This document shows positions 10,431-22,689 of a DNA stretch of 64,000 nt, piece by piece. A program made the position numbers and the translations under genes. This stretch comes from Anastatus disparis (taxonomy: Eukaryota; Arthropoda; Insecta; Hymenoptera; Eupelmidae). How positions within the stretch are numbered: position 1 is the stretch's first letter; each line of letters opens with the position of its first letter. The stretch spans positions 434,001-498,000 of the forward strand of contig JAFFSR010000010.1 in NCBI GenBank assembly GCA_017163975.1, read 5' to 3'. The notes beneath the pieces were generated by a model that was not told where the DNA came from, searched no databases, and was given only the letters and a program-made list of their open reading frames with translations.

Positions 10431-12387
10431 ATGAAATATTTATGGAAGCTTCCTGGAACATTGGCAGCGAAGATTTAAAATATTTTAGGAATCTTCCATG
10501 GAATATTCCTGTAATATTCGTATGTCCTTGATTCTTCCTACATTGGAATATTCCTTGGAATATTGCTGGAAGATTCTAAGAATATTTCATTGGAAGATCT
10601 AGGACATCTCAGATCTTTTATTGAAATATTTCAGGAATCTTGCAGGAATATTTCATGAAATATTCCGTTGGAACATTCATTGATTTCCGGAATATGGGAA
10701 CGGTAGATTTGAAACATTTTATAAACCTTTCATGGAATATAAACGAAAGATCTAAAGAATCTTTCATGGAATATGCACGAAAGATTTAAAGAATTTTTCA
10801 TGAAATATTCCATGAAATATTTCTGGAAGATTTTAGAATTCTATCGTAAAATATTCCGTAGAATATTTATGGAAGATTCGCAGAATATTGGCACGGAAGA
10901 TTTGGAATATTTTAGGAATCTTCCGTGAAATATTCCTGTAATATTCGTATGTCCTTGATTCTTCCTACATTGAAATAATCCATGCAATACTCTTGAGAGA
11001 TTTGAAGAATATAAAAATGGAAGGTTTGGGTAATCTCTCATCTTTCATGAAATGTTCCTGGAAGATTTTTGGAAAATGTGAAATGCTGTGAGGGGATGGT
11101 ATATATATTATATAATAACACATTACACTTATACATCAATACATATACGCATACATAAACATTTAGTTATAAAATCGCATTTAAATATTCGCTTCGACTG
11201 TGCATATCAAAGTGCTGATACCCTTTCGCTTTTATAGTAAGTGAGGTATCTTTCAACCGCTTGGGGATAAAACTCCCATTTAACAAACATCCCCTTATCG
11301 GCGTCACTGGAAACCTCCCGTAACGTTCCGCGCAATCTTCCAACGAAAACTTCATGGAATCATTCTAGAATCTTTTAAGCAATATTCTACTGGAAGATTA
11401 CTGTAATCATTGCGTAAAATATTTCGTGGAATATTTACGGAAGATTTATGTAATATTTCGCTGTACGATTTAAAAGTTTTTAGGAATCTTCCAGTGAAAT
11501 GTTTTTGGAATCTTTCTGAAATCTTTAATGAAATATTCCACTGGAAGATTACTTAAATCTTTTTGTGGAATATTTCGTTGACTATTTATGGAAGATTTAT
11601 GTTACATTCCACTGTACGATTTGAAAGTTTTTTGGAATCTTGCAGTGAAATGTTTAGGAAATCTTTCTGAAATCTTTCATAAAATATTCCACTCGAAGGT
11701 TATTTGAATATTTCTGTGGAACAAGTCGTGAAATATTTATGGAACATTTATGTAATATTCCGCTGTACGACTTTAATGTTTATCGGAATCTTCCTGAAAT
11801 CTTTCATGAAATATTTCTTTGGAAGATTACTTTAATCTTCCTGTGAAATGTTTCGTGGAATATTTATAGAAGATTTATCTAATATTTCGCTGTACGATTT
11901 TAAAGTTTTTTGAAATCTTCCAGTGAAATGTTTATGGAATCTTTCTGAAATCTTTCATGAAATATTCCACTGGAAGATTACTTAAATCTTTCTGTGGAAT
12001 ATTTAGTTGACCAGTTCTGGAAGATTTATGTAATTATCTGCTGTACGATTTTAAAGTTTATCGGAATCTTCCAGCGAAATGTTTCTGGAATCTTTCTGGA
12101 ATCTTTCATGAAATATTTTACTGGAATATTCATAAACATTACATGGAATATTTTATGGAATATTTCAGAAATTTTTCTTGAATATTACATGGAATATTTC
12201 GAAAAAGTTTTCGAACATTCCTTTGAAATATTCCTTAAATATTCCTGGAAGCTTTCAATGGAAGATTCCAGTGGAATATTCTGAAATATTCCGTGAAGAC
12301 TTTCAATAATCTGCATGAAAGGTTCCATTGAAATATTCCAGTGGAATAATTCGAAATATTTCGGTGAAATCTTCCATACTATGTGAG
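10431..12387. mobile_element. Minisatellite-filled TIR element, copy 1 (family 'CACACAGC')
   Basis: Starts CCCACACAGCATGAAATATT and ends at a degenerate inverted copy (ATACTATGTGAG), flanked by AA on both sides, consistent with a 2-bp target duplication. The interior is a tandem array of self-complementary pieces such as GAAATATTCC and GGAATCTTCC. The motif CTGTACGA recurs at 11461, 11612, 11763, 11890 and 12041 (spacings 151, 151, 127, 151). A closely related copy with far better termini lies at 50220-52359. Confidence 0.75.
11090..11355. other. GC-richer interruption inside the minisatellite element
   Basis: Between two blocks of the GAATATTCC array lies unrelated sequence with ordinary complexity (for example CCTTATCGGCGTCACTGG near 11293). 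It has no minisatellite motifs and may be a later insertion, but I find no terminal repeats. It has a short minus-strand open frame that I do not believe to be a gene. Confidence 0.4.
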
Positions 12388-12531
12388 AACCATTATGAAT
12401 TTCTAGCCTAACTCTTTTTTATTGTTAATTACAGTTTTCAATATTTTCTTATAATCATTTGTTTATTCGCAGCATTATTCTACTTTTACAAAATAATTTT
12501 CATACAAGGTGATAAAATATTTTACTATAAG

Positions 12532-12589
<58 letters not shown>

Positions 12590-12949
12590 TCATTTCACAA
12601 AAAAATTTCAACATCAAAACTAATTCTCTAATGTAAAGAATAAAAAATTAAATTGGTATAATTTTGAAATTTTGATATTGGAATACTTTTTATAAATAAC
12701 TTTCTAATAATTTTGAATAATGGTAAATTTTTTAAATAACTTGTGGTATTGAATGCTAATTAAATTTAGTTTTAACATGAAGTTAATTATTTAGGTTGGA
12801 AATGTATTCAATAAAATAATATAACTATTTATAAGTTATTACTTAATTTTTTAAACTTTTTATTCATAGTTGACAATTATATTGAATATATGATTCTCAT
12901 TTTAATAGTTTTTATATGATATTATGTGAATTTCATAAATATAAATTAT
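12388..12949. repeat. AT-rich filler with an (AT)n microsatellite at ~12534-12587
   Basis: A pure AT dinucleotide run of about 27 repeats sits at 12534-12587. The rest is low-complexity AT-rich sequence without an ORF or recognisable element. Confidence 0.7.
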
Positions 12950-13260
12950 TTAATGAGATGTGAAATGGACAGCACACTTCCACCCATAAATATTGATTAT
13001 ATTTCCGCTGTATTTTAAAATTTTGAATAAATAGATGCATTAACATACAGTATGTATCACGAAGATTATTCAGTTAAATTTTTACATAAATCTATTCATT
13101 ACTTATTGAGAAGTTTGGGTTCCAATATTATTTACTAAAATTTTTCCATTTGGAATCAGAAATTTAAATATCTTGAAAACTAATGATTGGAATAATTTAA
13201 AAATTCAAATAAATAATCATCACGAGATATACTACAAGTTAATACATTCCTTTTATGGAA
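12950..13260. repeat. Diverged left-end fragment of TTAA family E
   Basis: Begins TTAATGAGATGTGAAATGG, similar to the left end of the element at 61044-62626. It contains the family's internal palindrome (GTATGTATCACGAAGATTAT near 13051, answered by an inverted copy near 13230). The right terminus is not recognisable. Confidence 0.6.
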
Positions 13261-14042
13261 ATTCAGCAATAGAATGGAAAGACAGTTAATTTTTTTATCT
13301 TCTTATAGTAAAATATAATCAAACTTTGACAACAAATTTAACATAATGAAATAATTGTACTTTCAATTATTTGTGTCATATTTAATACAAATTATAGAGT
13401 GATATTACAGAATATTATTTTTTTCCGCATTCATAATAAATTTTTCGCAAATAATAAGTAAATTTTCTTTTGAAATATTTACTTTTTTAGGGGGAATTCT
13501 ACTTCTATCTAGACAGTTCATACATATAAATGCATAATTATAGACATAATCAGAAACATTTATTTATATTTTATATATTTTCCTATCTTTATAATTGACT
13601 ATTAAAAAAATTTAATATCTAATAAATAATTTTTTTAAATTGCATTTCATAAAATTTATGTTCAAACGATATTAAAAAAAATATTTTTATATCATGTAAT
13701 TATAATTTTTCAAATGAGGTAATTTGATATTTTTTAAAAATTAATGTTTCTCTTATTAAAAATATTATTGCTTCAATGAAATGAATTGCTAACAATTTTT
13801 ATATAAATCACAATTCATTTAAATATAAACACGTGTACAAATGAAAATGTAATTATGGTTAAATGTATGTTATTTATAAAAAATTGTTAACAAGTAACTT
13901 TTTAAATAATATATTTTCATGAAAACTAATTTAAATACCTCATTCTCTAAATGATAACTGAATACAATTTTAATTTAATAAATTTAGTTATACAATTATC
14001 AATATATAATATTTATATAACTGTTCATCAAATAAAATTATT

Positions 14043-14084
<42 letters not shown>

Positions 14085-15640
14085 TAAAATAATTATTACA
14101 ATAGATTGTAGTTAAATAAAAATGTTTATTTTAATAATTATAGCGTTGAAATTTATTTTGATGAAAATGTTATTTGATTGACATTTACAGTATTATTTTA
14201 ACTATTTTTGAAAAGTTACGTGTTATCAATAAAAAAATATTTAATTTTCCAAATTAATAATCTATTAATATCAAGAATTTTCTAAAAATTATAATATTTA
14301 TGATATGCAAACCTTACTTGTGATACATACACTTTGTAATATTTGTATCTCATTAAATTTTTATATTAGATGCAAAAAGGATTGTTAAGTAATAGCAAAT
14401 AGTTATTTTTTTATTCCAAAATATTCGAATTTAAAATTAACTAAAATGTTGTATTTTAATCTTATGATTTTTTCTATTTAAATTTCGTATTTCATATATA
14501 TATATAATAAATTTATGAAGATATTTTTATTAGAAATCAACACGAATTCCTTTTAAGCATGTTTCACTTATAAATTAATTTCATAATTCAAATTCATGGT
14601 CATATATTAAGGTCTGGAAATTATAGTTGTAACTCAGTACCCAGTTCTCAGTTTATTTACGTCAAATATCGTACTATCTTTGTTTTCCTAATAGCAGTAG
14701 AGTGAGAAATAGTCACTTGAAATAAATTATACGCTTTTTTACTTTAAGCACATGTGTACATATATTTTTATATTATGTTTCATCAAATTATTTTCAATTT
14801 TATTCAGTACTCAAAATTCAATTAATTAATTCTTATTTACTTAAAACTAGTCATTTATACATAATAATATAATAAAAGAAAATTTAACTAAGCGACGTTA
14901 GGAGCAAAAAACTTCAATGTAATTAATACCTGTTAACGTAAAACCCAATAAATTGTGTAACGATTTTCAACAGTTGATAAATATAATGTAAATCATATAA
15001 TATATATATATCAATTTTAAATGTCTAATCATTAATTTAAAACTCAAAAGTAACTATTTTAAAACGGAATATGGAAGATAAACATGTATCGTTTTAATCC
15101 TTGAAAATCACGAATTTAAATATCAATTATTAGTAATTTTAAAGAGTTTATGCTCTTACTTCATAATATAATAGTACCAACATTGGTCCCTAAAATTCAA
15201 GCTATAGTACTAATTGAAATTATATCGTCATTCTTTTTTTAAGTAGCTTAATACATAAATCAGATATACTTGATTTAGAACCTATTCTAACAATACTTTC
15301 TTTTCTTCGTGCAGTTGTTAGTTCTAGTAAACGTCAAATACTGTTTTCGATTATTTCATGGTTCGTGATTGAAACACGTGATTAAAAAGAAAAAATTCCT
15401 ATTATATTTTTTCATTTATTCAAATGCAATTTAGTGGAACAAATTCTTAATTCATCATGATATAATTTGTATTTAAACAATTTTTATGCACATTGTAACT
15501 TTAATTATTCTTTTTTATAAAAATAGAAAAATTTAATTTAGTACAAAACTACAATATCACAATTCATAAGTTGCGTCGATTCTTTTTTATTTTAAAATCG
15601 GCTAATTTATACCTAATTATATGATATATGAAAATTCAAC
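13261..15640. other. AT-rich region with one dispersed direct repeat
   Basis: About 2.4 kb of AT-rich DNA without genes. An (AT)n run lies at about 14050-14082. Two related segments end in GAGCGACGTTAGGAGCGAG-like sequence (about 14893 and 15640) and share AAATTYAAC upstream and CGTCAAATA-type sequence several hundred bases before. They look like two diverged copies of an unidentified ~300-450-bp repeat. Confidence 0.45.
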
Positions 15641-15664
15641 CGAGCGACGTTAGGAGCGAGGTAT

Positions 15665-17230
15665 TTTTTGCTAGTATTTGATTAATTTAAACAAACAATC
15701 AAGTTCAATTGATAAAATATTTATTAAATTTAAATAAATATTTGCTTGTTTTAAAAGAATTTGAATGTCAATTTAATAAAATATTTAGTTCTTTGAAACA
15801 AATATTTCGTTGATTTAAATAAATTATTAAGTTAAATCTATGAAATATTTATTGAATTCAACTAAATATTTGTTTGTTTTAAAAAAATGGGATTGACTAT
15901 TTAATGAAATATTTAGTTCGTTGAAAAAAATATTTAGCTGATTTAAATACATTATCAAGTTAAATCTATTAAATATTTATTGAATTCAACTAAATAATTG
16001 CTTGTTTTAAAATAACGAGATTCGCAATTTAACGAAATATGTAGTTCATTGAAACAAATATTTAGTTGCTTTGAAAAAATCATCAAGTTCAATTAATTAA
16101 ATATTTGTTTATTTCAAAAGAATGGGATTGGCAATTTGATGAAATATTTAGTTAATCGAAACAAACATTTAGTTGATTTAAACAAATTATTAAGTTGAAT
16201 TAATTAAACATCTATTTGATTTAAATGAATATTTGCTTATTTTGAAAGAATGGGATTGGCAATTTGATGAAATATTTAGTTAATCAAAACAAACATTTAG
16301 TTGATTTAAACAAATTATCAAGTTGAATTAATTAAATATTTATTTGATTAAAATAAATATTTGTTCGTTTTGAAAAAATGAGTTTGGCAATTAATGAAAT
16401 ATTTAGTAGGTTGAAACAAATATTTACTTAATTTTAATAAATTATTAAGTTAAATTAATTAAATATTTGTTTATTTCAAAAGAATGGGATTGGCAATTTG
16501 ATGAAATATTTATTTAATCGAAACAAACATTTAGTTGATTTAAACAAATTATCAAGTTGAATCAATTAAATATTTATTTGATTTAAATAAATATTTGCTT
16601 GTTTTGAAAGAATGGGATTGGCGATTTGATGAAATATTTAGTTAATCGAAACAAACATTTAGTTGATTTAAACAAATTATCAAGTTGAATTAATTAAATA
16701 TTTATTCGATTTAAATAAATATTTGCTTGTTTTAAAAAAATGAGTTTGGCAATATAATGGAATATTTAGTTGGTTGGAACAAATATTTAGTTTATTTGAA
16801 TAAATTATCAAGTTGAATTAATTAAATATTTATTCGATTTAAATAAATATTTGTTTGTTTTGAAAGAATGAGTTTGGCAATTTGATGAAATATTTAGTTA
16901 ATCGAAACAAACATTTAGTTGATTTAAACAAATTATCAAGTTTAATTAATTAAATATTTATTCGATTTAAATAAATATTTGTTTGTTTTGAAAGAATGAG
17001 TTTGGCAATTTAATGAAATATTTAGTTGGTTGAAACAAATATTTAGTTGATTTGAACAAATTATCAAGTTAAATTCACTAAATAATTATTTGATTAAAAT
17101 AAATATTTGTTTGTTTTAAGAGTGTGACAAATTTATTTTAATTAAATATTTAATTGTTTAAACTAATAATTTTATTTAAAGTGATCAAATATTTAGTTAA
17201 CTCAACTAAATATTGTGTTTTAATTCAAAT
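15665..17230. repeat. 128-bp tandem satellite, about 12 monomers
   Basis: The landmark GGCAATTTGATGAAATATTT or a variant recurs at about 15768, 15896, 16024, 16131, 16259, 16387, 16493, 16621, 16749, 16877 and 17005. Spacings are 128 except for two of 107 and 106, where one internal AAATATTTATTTGATTTA-like sub-unit is missing. Each monomer is itself built from related ~20-40-bp AAATATTTAGTTGATTT sub-repeats. Divergence between monomers is moderate and highest at the left edge. Confidence 0.9.
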
Positions 17231-17814
17231 AAATATTTGTTAGGGAGTATTGGAACAAACCATTTAATTGAACCAAATAAATTTTTGTTGAAATCGCTAA
17301 ATTTTTTTTTCAGTGTAATAATATAATAATTTTTATAGAAATTATCTAAGCAATTTTTTATACCGTATGCCATGTTTATGCCGATCCCTTTACAGGTCTT
17401 TCTGTCTGAGCTAATGTATTTTCTCGCATATAATTTCAATGTAAATTCAACATTTATTACAATGGCACTATTTTCAAGCACTCTCGATTTTAATTAATAC
17501 GCAATACAACGAACTTAATATTATAATATGTCTTGAATAACTAAATAAAACTAAAAACTTTCGTTGGTTAAACTTTTCCTATTAATTCAAATTAAAATAA
17601 TATTATCTAATCTATTTTTATTTAACAAAACTTTACCGAGAATTTTAATCATTAAACTGAAGCGAAATACAAATATAATCTTAAAAACTATAATATATAA
17701 TCTTATAAACTAAAATTATTAATTCTGTCCGTAACACGCGGTGTGCGCTATTAGCTATTTACCACCCCGTAAACGCATGCGTAATAGGCCACTTACCCAG
17801 CACATATGAGAAAA
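17231..17814. other. Unassigned sequence between two satellites
   Basis: Mixed-composition DNA. Around 17720-17800 it is GC-richer (GTAACACGCGGTGTGCGC, CGTAAACGCATGCG). No gene is recognised; a 91-codon minus-strand frame here overlaps the satellite edge and lacks any motif. Confidence 0.35.
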
Positions 17815-19060
17815 AATTATAAGATTGATAAAAAATAATGCAAACTACTCTAGTTTAAAAAAATACACTGGGGGCAGTTTATAAAAAATCGTTTAAGAGG
17901 AGGTCACGTATCTCTGTCCTTTTCTAATCAAAGAAATGATTTTTTTACAAAAACTACTAACTTTAGCAAAAAATGAAGAGAAAGCCGCATCTTGTATCAA
18001 AAAAAGCAATATTTTCTTTGATGAGAAAGAATTAATTTTATTGCTTCGTTCTCAAGAAAACCTTGAAAAACGAAATTGTCCACCCTAACCTCTATGATTT
18101 AAGTTTTTCAAGGTTTTCTTGAAAACGAAGCAATAAAATTAATTCTTTCTTATCAAAGAAAATATTGCTTTTTTTGATATGAGATGCGGCTTTCTCTTCA
18201 TTTTTTTCTAAAGCTATTAGTTTCTGTGAAAATCTCGATTCTTTAATTAGAAAAGGACAGAGATACGTGACCTCCTCTTAATATGCTTAAAAAATTCTTT
18301 GGAGGAAATGACGCCCAATCAAATTCATGCTAGAATAACTGATAGTTTTGCAGCCTTTTAATCAAGTCGTTGAATGTTGAATAAAAATGGTGCATAGAGC
18401 TTTTTTATAAAAGAAATACTCTAAGGGTAGTTAGCAAAAAACAGTATATTTGCTCACAAAATTCCTCATGACTGTGTAGCCCAATCAGTCTACTACTGAA
18501 GTGATAGCTATGCTAGAGATATTTCGATTTATTTCTTGGAAATCTAAAAATAATGGTGCAATAAGCCTATTTTAAAGGAAATACATTAAGGGTAGTTCTG
18601 AAAAAACTTTCTAATCCGTTCGTAAAAAATTTTAAAAGTGCGTCGCCCTATAAAAATCCAGTTCGATTAATAGATACTTTAAAAAATCTTCAATAGTATC
18701 TTAGAAGATTGATAAAAAATGATGCAAACTACTCTAGTTTAAAAAAATACACTGGGGGTAGTTTATAAAAAATCGTTTAATATGCTTAAAAAATTCTTTG
18801 GGGGTATGTCACCCAATCAAATACATGACAGAATAGCTGACATTTTTGCAGCCTTTCAATTAGTCATTAAATGTTGAATAAAAATGGTGCAAAGTGTTTT
18901 TCATGAAAGAAATACTTTAAGGATAGTTAGCGAATAATAGTATATTAGCTGGTAGAATGTTTTAAGGGTGCGTCGCTCAATCTAATCACTGCTGCAATGA
19001 TAGATGTTGTTTAAACCTTTCGGTAGCATTCTGAATAATAAAGAAAAATGATGCAATGCT
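17815..19060. repeat. 165-bp tandem satellite, six monomers, one split by a TTAA hairpin element
   Basis: The landmark AATGRTGCAA occurs at about 17838, 18387, 18553, 18719, 18884 and 19048. The spacings are 166, 166, 165 and 164 for the later units. The first spacing, 549, becomes 164 once the 385-base insertion (after TTAA at 17893) is subtracted. Monomers share CACTGGGGGTAGTTTATAAA or AAGGGTAGTTAGC and a GCGTCGCYCAATC segment. Confidence 0.85.
17893..18281. mobile_element. TTAA hairpin element family A, copy 1
   Basis: TTAA at both ends (17893-17896, 18278-18281). TIR begins GAGGAGGTCACGTATCTC, and almost the whole 389-bp element is one long inverted repeat centred near 18087. It sits in the first monomer of the 165-bp satellite; the paralogous monomer has an uninterrupted TTAA at 18777-18780, i.e. 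an empty site in the same window. Second copy at 40207-40598. TTAA target choice is known for piggyBac and Kolobok superfamilies; no transposase is present to decide. Confidence 0.9.
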
Positions 19061-19261
19061 TTATAATTATGAAATTTAGAGTTATCAGAAAATGTTAAAG
19101 AGTGAAAACTTCCACCTTGAATATCGCAGCTTCCCTAAGGGTTAGAGGGTTGAATTTTTTTTTTTAAATTACAGGTTTTTTTTGCATTTTAAACGATGGT
19201 ATAGATTCCGTTCGTTTCCTGTAGGGGGCAAATTTCGCGTATCTATGAGCATCCTCCTCAC
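19061..19261. other. Unassigned sequence before the inverted-repeat pair
   Basis: End of the satellite, then mixed DNA containing a T-run and a CCTGTAGGGGGCAAATTTCG segment. No feature recognised. Confidence 0.3.
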
Positions 19262-21489
19262 AGCCCCCAAGTTGTCACGGGGGCCCTAAAAATGTCCAAA
19301 ACGTGTTTTTTCTTGAATAGTTTTTACCGTACTTAGTTTGCGGCCGAAGAATCTGAAAATATCAGTCAACTTTATAATTATATTAAGAATTTTCAAGATT
19401 TTTTTCAGACTGTTTGCACATTTTTTAGCCCATTTTCAATGATATTTGAAGTTTCATATCGTTTTTTAAACTATGAAGATAATATTTGGCCAAAGCAAGC
19501 AGAATATATTTGAGAAATATGCGAAGATAGATTTGTATGAAGCGTGGACAAGTAGACGTCTGCAAGCAGTAAGCTATGAAGTTAACCTCACCCTTGAATA
19601 TATATTTGCTTATTTATTTTACATTTTATTCCGAATTGGACCTGTAAACTATTTCTCCTTGTATAAATTCATATTGTGGACGATTGGTGTCAGCGTATTT
19701 ACAAATATTTTTCATGGTGATGATGTTTAGACTAAAAAACTTGTGAGCGTCCGAGTATGTACGGTATTGAAACCGTACGATACTAAAAACTGCGCGCGCA
19801 AACACCCAAAAAGACCGAAGTAGTTGAACATGCAAGCGCGCGTATGTATGTGCACGCACTTGCATGTGTAAGTACACGAGCTTCGGTGTCCCATTCTTCT
19901 ACTTTAGTAGAAGAATGGGAGAGAGATCTGAGAGAGCAGAGGCAAGCAGTGCGAGGAGCTTGTGACTTTCGTCTCTCTTGGATTTGTTCTCTCGCTGTGA
20001 AGACACGCTTGCTCGAAGCAAAATAGGCGTTGGGCCACCACGTGTTTCTAGCAAGCGAGCCTTTCTATACTTTAAGTATATTAGAGTGCGAATAAGTTTT
20101 AATAGTTGTTGTATTTTTAAAATAAATAATAAACGAGCGAATCCAAGACCATTTCCTTTCCTATTAACCCGTAAAGAACCCCGAATGTTAAGGCATTTGG
20201 TCTTTAACAATAAGGAGCCCTTTACATGACAATCTAAATAATTACTAACCAAAATTCATTGCAAGTCTGCGATAGTTAGGCAAGATGTTCTAGCTATCAA
20301 CGGCTTTAACCACAAGACGAAACAAAAACACATTAAGAGTCCAATATAGCTGAGCATGGCACGTCAGCTATAGACGATTCCACAAAGCAAACAAGGGAGT
20401 TGTACTCGGCTTTTAGCCTGTAAAGCAATTAACGGCTATTAGTCGCTGTGTGCAAAACGTAAGTCCATAAGTCGTACGTTTACACCAACGTTTGTTCCTT
20501 AACTTCCAAATGTTTAGTTAATTTTGAACGTTTCGAAACGGAAGTTTTAAATAGTTTCATGAAAGCTCAAAAGATGCACATTTTCCACACATCTTTTTTA
20601 TTTACATTTCAGAATATTCTGCCAAGTTTTAGAATGTTTGTAACAATTTTTTATAAAACCGTACGTGAGTAGTGGACGTATAGAATACCGATATTAACCT
20701 TCAGAGGACGGGGAATTTGGAATATTCAATTTCTCAGTATTTTCTATAAAAAATACATAATATGTGTCTCTAATATTGGGAAATACTCATATGTAAAGTG
20801 TCTATCCATGGTCGAGCCATTATAGTGGCTTTCCCGTCCCCTAAAGTTTAACGTATGTATATAGTTAAAGTAGACTGTATTAGATCCACGCGGTGCCGCA
20901 GCGTGTTAGAACCATTAAATGCTAAAAAAAGAGCAGAAACAGATATAAGAAATACATTCCACAAGAACACTCCGTAAAATTCGTGTTTTCTCCACTTTTC
21001 AGGGTCTATACGGCTTGATGAGGTGTAATTAAATTTGGTCGTAAGTTTTAAGGCATTAAAATCTCTAATAACTTAGTATCTAAACGTGTTTTTGAGGCTA
21101 TGATTAAAAAAAACATAAAACAAAAGCTAAAACCTCGTTTTTTTGCTGTTTTTTCGACTTTTGAGCATGTTTTGGTGGGAAAATGATTTTGGCGACCTCG
21201 GCGTTGGAAAGTACGGAAAAAAATATACAAAAAAAAGTTATTTAGGTTTTGGTAAAATATTATCTTTATAGTTAAAAGAACGATATAAAATTTCAAATAT
21301 TATTGAAAATGGGAATTTCAGGCTAAAAGATGTGCAAACAAACTGAAAAAAATCTAGAAAATTCTAAATATAATTAGAAAGCTATTTGATATTTCCAGAT
21401 TCTTCGGCCACAAACTGCGCACGGTAAAAATTATTCAAGAAAAAACACGTTTTGGACATTTTTGAGGACCCCGTGGCAGCTTGAAGGCT
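19262..21489. mobile_element. Element-like unit bounded by ~230-bp inverted repeats
   Basis: The left arm (19262-19490, with AAAATGTCCAAAACGTGTTT and CGGCCGAAGAATCTG) is matched in inverse orientation by the right arm at 21243-21489. The arms are ~85% alike by eye and enclose ~1.75 kb that includes GC-richer DNA. No transposase or long ORF was found. Exact ends and target duplication are not clear, because similarity fades outward on both sides. Confidence 0.65.
19738..20480 (+). other. GC-richer block, possibly an LTR or promoter-bearing relic
   Basis: This stretch is far less AT-rich than its surroundings. It contains CTGCGCGCGCAAAC, a perfect hairpin (CCATTCTTCTACT / AGTAGAAGAATGG at about 19889-19918), a GTTGGGCCACCACGTG segment and an AATAAATAATAAACG polyadenylation-like stretch. 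That order resembles a solo LTR, but I could not find TG...CA ends with a target duplication. Several short frames on both strands look like shadows of the composition. Confidence 0.25.
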
Positions 21490-21599
21490 GAAAGTTTGCA
21501 CAGAGGCATCTTTCAACATACTCTATTGAATAAGCAACGAGCCGTAAAGATCCCGGCTAGGGTCGATTTGACCCTTTTATTCCGCTACAGCCTTTGGTC

Positions 21600-21732
21600 C
21601 AAAATTTAACTGAATAATCTTAACTGTACATACTACAAGCTGATGCATTTCTGTTTTTAAAATTTTGCAATAAAATAAAAACATAATTATTATTTATGAG
21701 TATGAGATAGTATTCTTTTTACATCTCCTTAA
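21600..21732. repeat. Right-end fragment of TTAA family E
   Basis: Ends in TTAA (21729-21732) preceded by TTTTTACATCTCC. It includes the ACTACAAGCTGATGCATTTC and AAATTTAACTGAATAATCTT segments seen in the full-length copy near 62330-62540. The left part is missing. Confidence 0.65.
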
Positions 21733-22138
21733 TAGGAGAAACAGGGGCTAAAAGTAGCACTTTTTAAAAAAGTATCTCTATTTTTAATCTACGTATTTTT
21801 TTAGTATTCTGTCAAGTGTACAACTTGGTGATTTATTTTAATTATGATTAAGTACAGGAATTTTTTTTAAATCATCAATAGATATATTCCAGAGGGAATT
21901 TATTAAAAAAGTTTGTTAATATTTACATTGTCTTTGGGATGAATATTAACATCACATTTTTTTCTTATAAGAATTTAATTTAGTAACAAAAACAAGTATT
22001 CAACTAATGTAAACAAGAATTATATATTTTCTAATGCATGTTTAAAAAACAAATTGAATATGATAAACAAAATTATAACAAAATATGAAAAAATGATATT
22101 TTTATATTTTTAGTTAGTAAAAACATCAATTTTTTGTC
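21733..22138. other. AT-rich stretch, nothing recognised
   Basis: Low-complexity AT-rich DNA between two TTAA repeats; no ORF or repeat unit seen. Confidence 0.35.
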
Positions 22139-22527
22139 TTAAGAGCAGGCCGGATTCGCTGTCCTTGTCTAATTGGCATTTTTGTTATTTACTCAAGTTT
22201 TAATCGGTGTATCTTCAAATTAAAGGTCGAGCGCAATAGATATTATTATTATGAACATCTATGCACACGAAAAAAAATATCTAACGGTTTGTTTTTGAGA
22301 AAAGTAACGCCAAAGTAAAAGTTTATGTTTATAATATTTTCGCGTTACTTACTTTTCTCAAAAACAAACCGGTAGATATTTTTTTTCTTGTGCATAGATG
22401 TTCATAATAATAATATCTATTGCGCTTGACCTTCAATTTTAAGATACACCGATTAAAACTTGAGTAAATAACAAACAGCTCAATTGTTACTCGGTCGGTA
22501 TCAGGTTCTACTCCGGCCTACCGTTAA
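22139..22527. mobile_element. TTAA hairpin element family B, copy 1
   Basis: TTAA at both ends. The left terminus reads TTAAGAGCAGGCCGGATTCG and the right terminus, inverted, reads TTAACGGTAGGCCGGAGTAG. The interior is a long palindrome (TTATTTACTCAAGTTTTAAT paired with its inverse, and a second inner pair around TTACTTTTCTCAAAAACAAA). Other copies: 47897-48292, 51276-51660, 56934-57325. No coding capacity. Confidence 0.9.
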
Positions 22528-22689
22528 AGAATAATAATAACTAGAAACATTATATACTACGTAGAAATGGTTAGTATTTTTAATATATTGGCAACAGCAT
22601 TCTCCCATGTTATATATTGGAAATAAGTGTTGTAACATGGCAAATTGGCTATGTTACTTATATACACATGTATAAAGCATGTAGGCGAC

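Noticed and set aside
11167..11355. Possible shared peptide (LLNG.F.PK) and similar DNA between ~11270 and ~63245
   Set aside because: The similarity is only about 40 bases around CCCATTTAA and weak by eye; too short to claim a repeat family.
17206..17481. 91-codon minus-strand frame near the 128-bp satellite
   Set aside because: Overlaps satellite sequence at one end, has no recognisable motif and AT-driven composition.
19738..20480. Firm call of a solo LTR
   Set aside because: No TG...CA ends with a 4-6-bp duplication could be found, and no primer-binding site or polypurine tract is visible.
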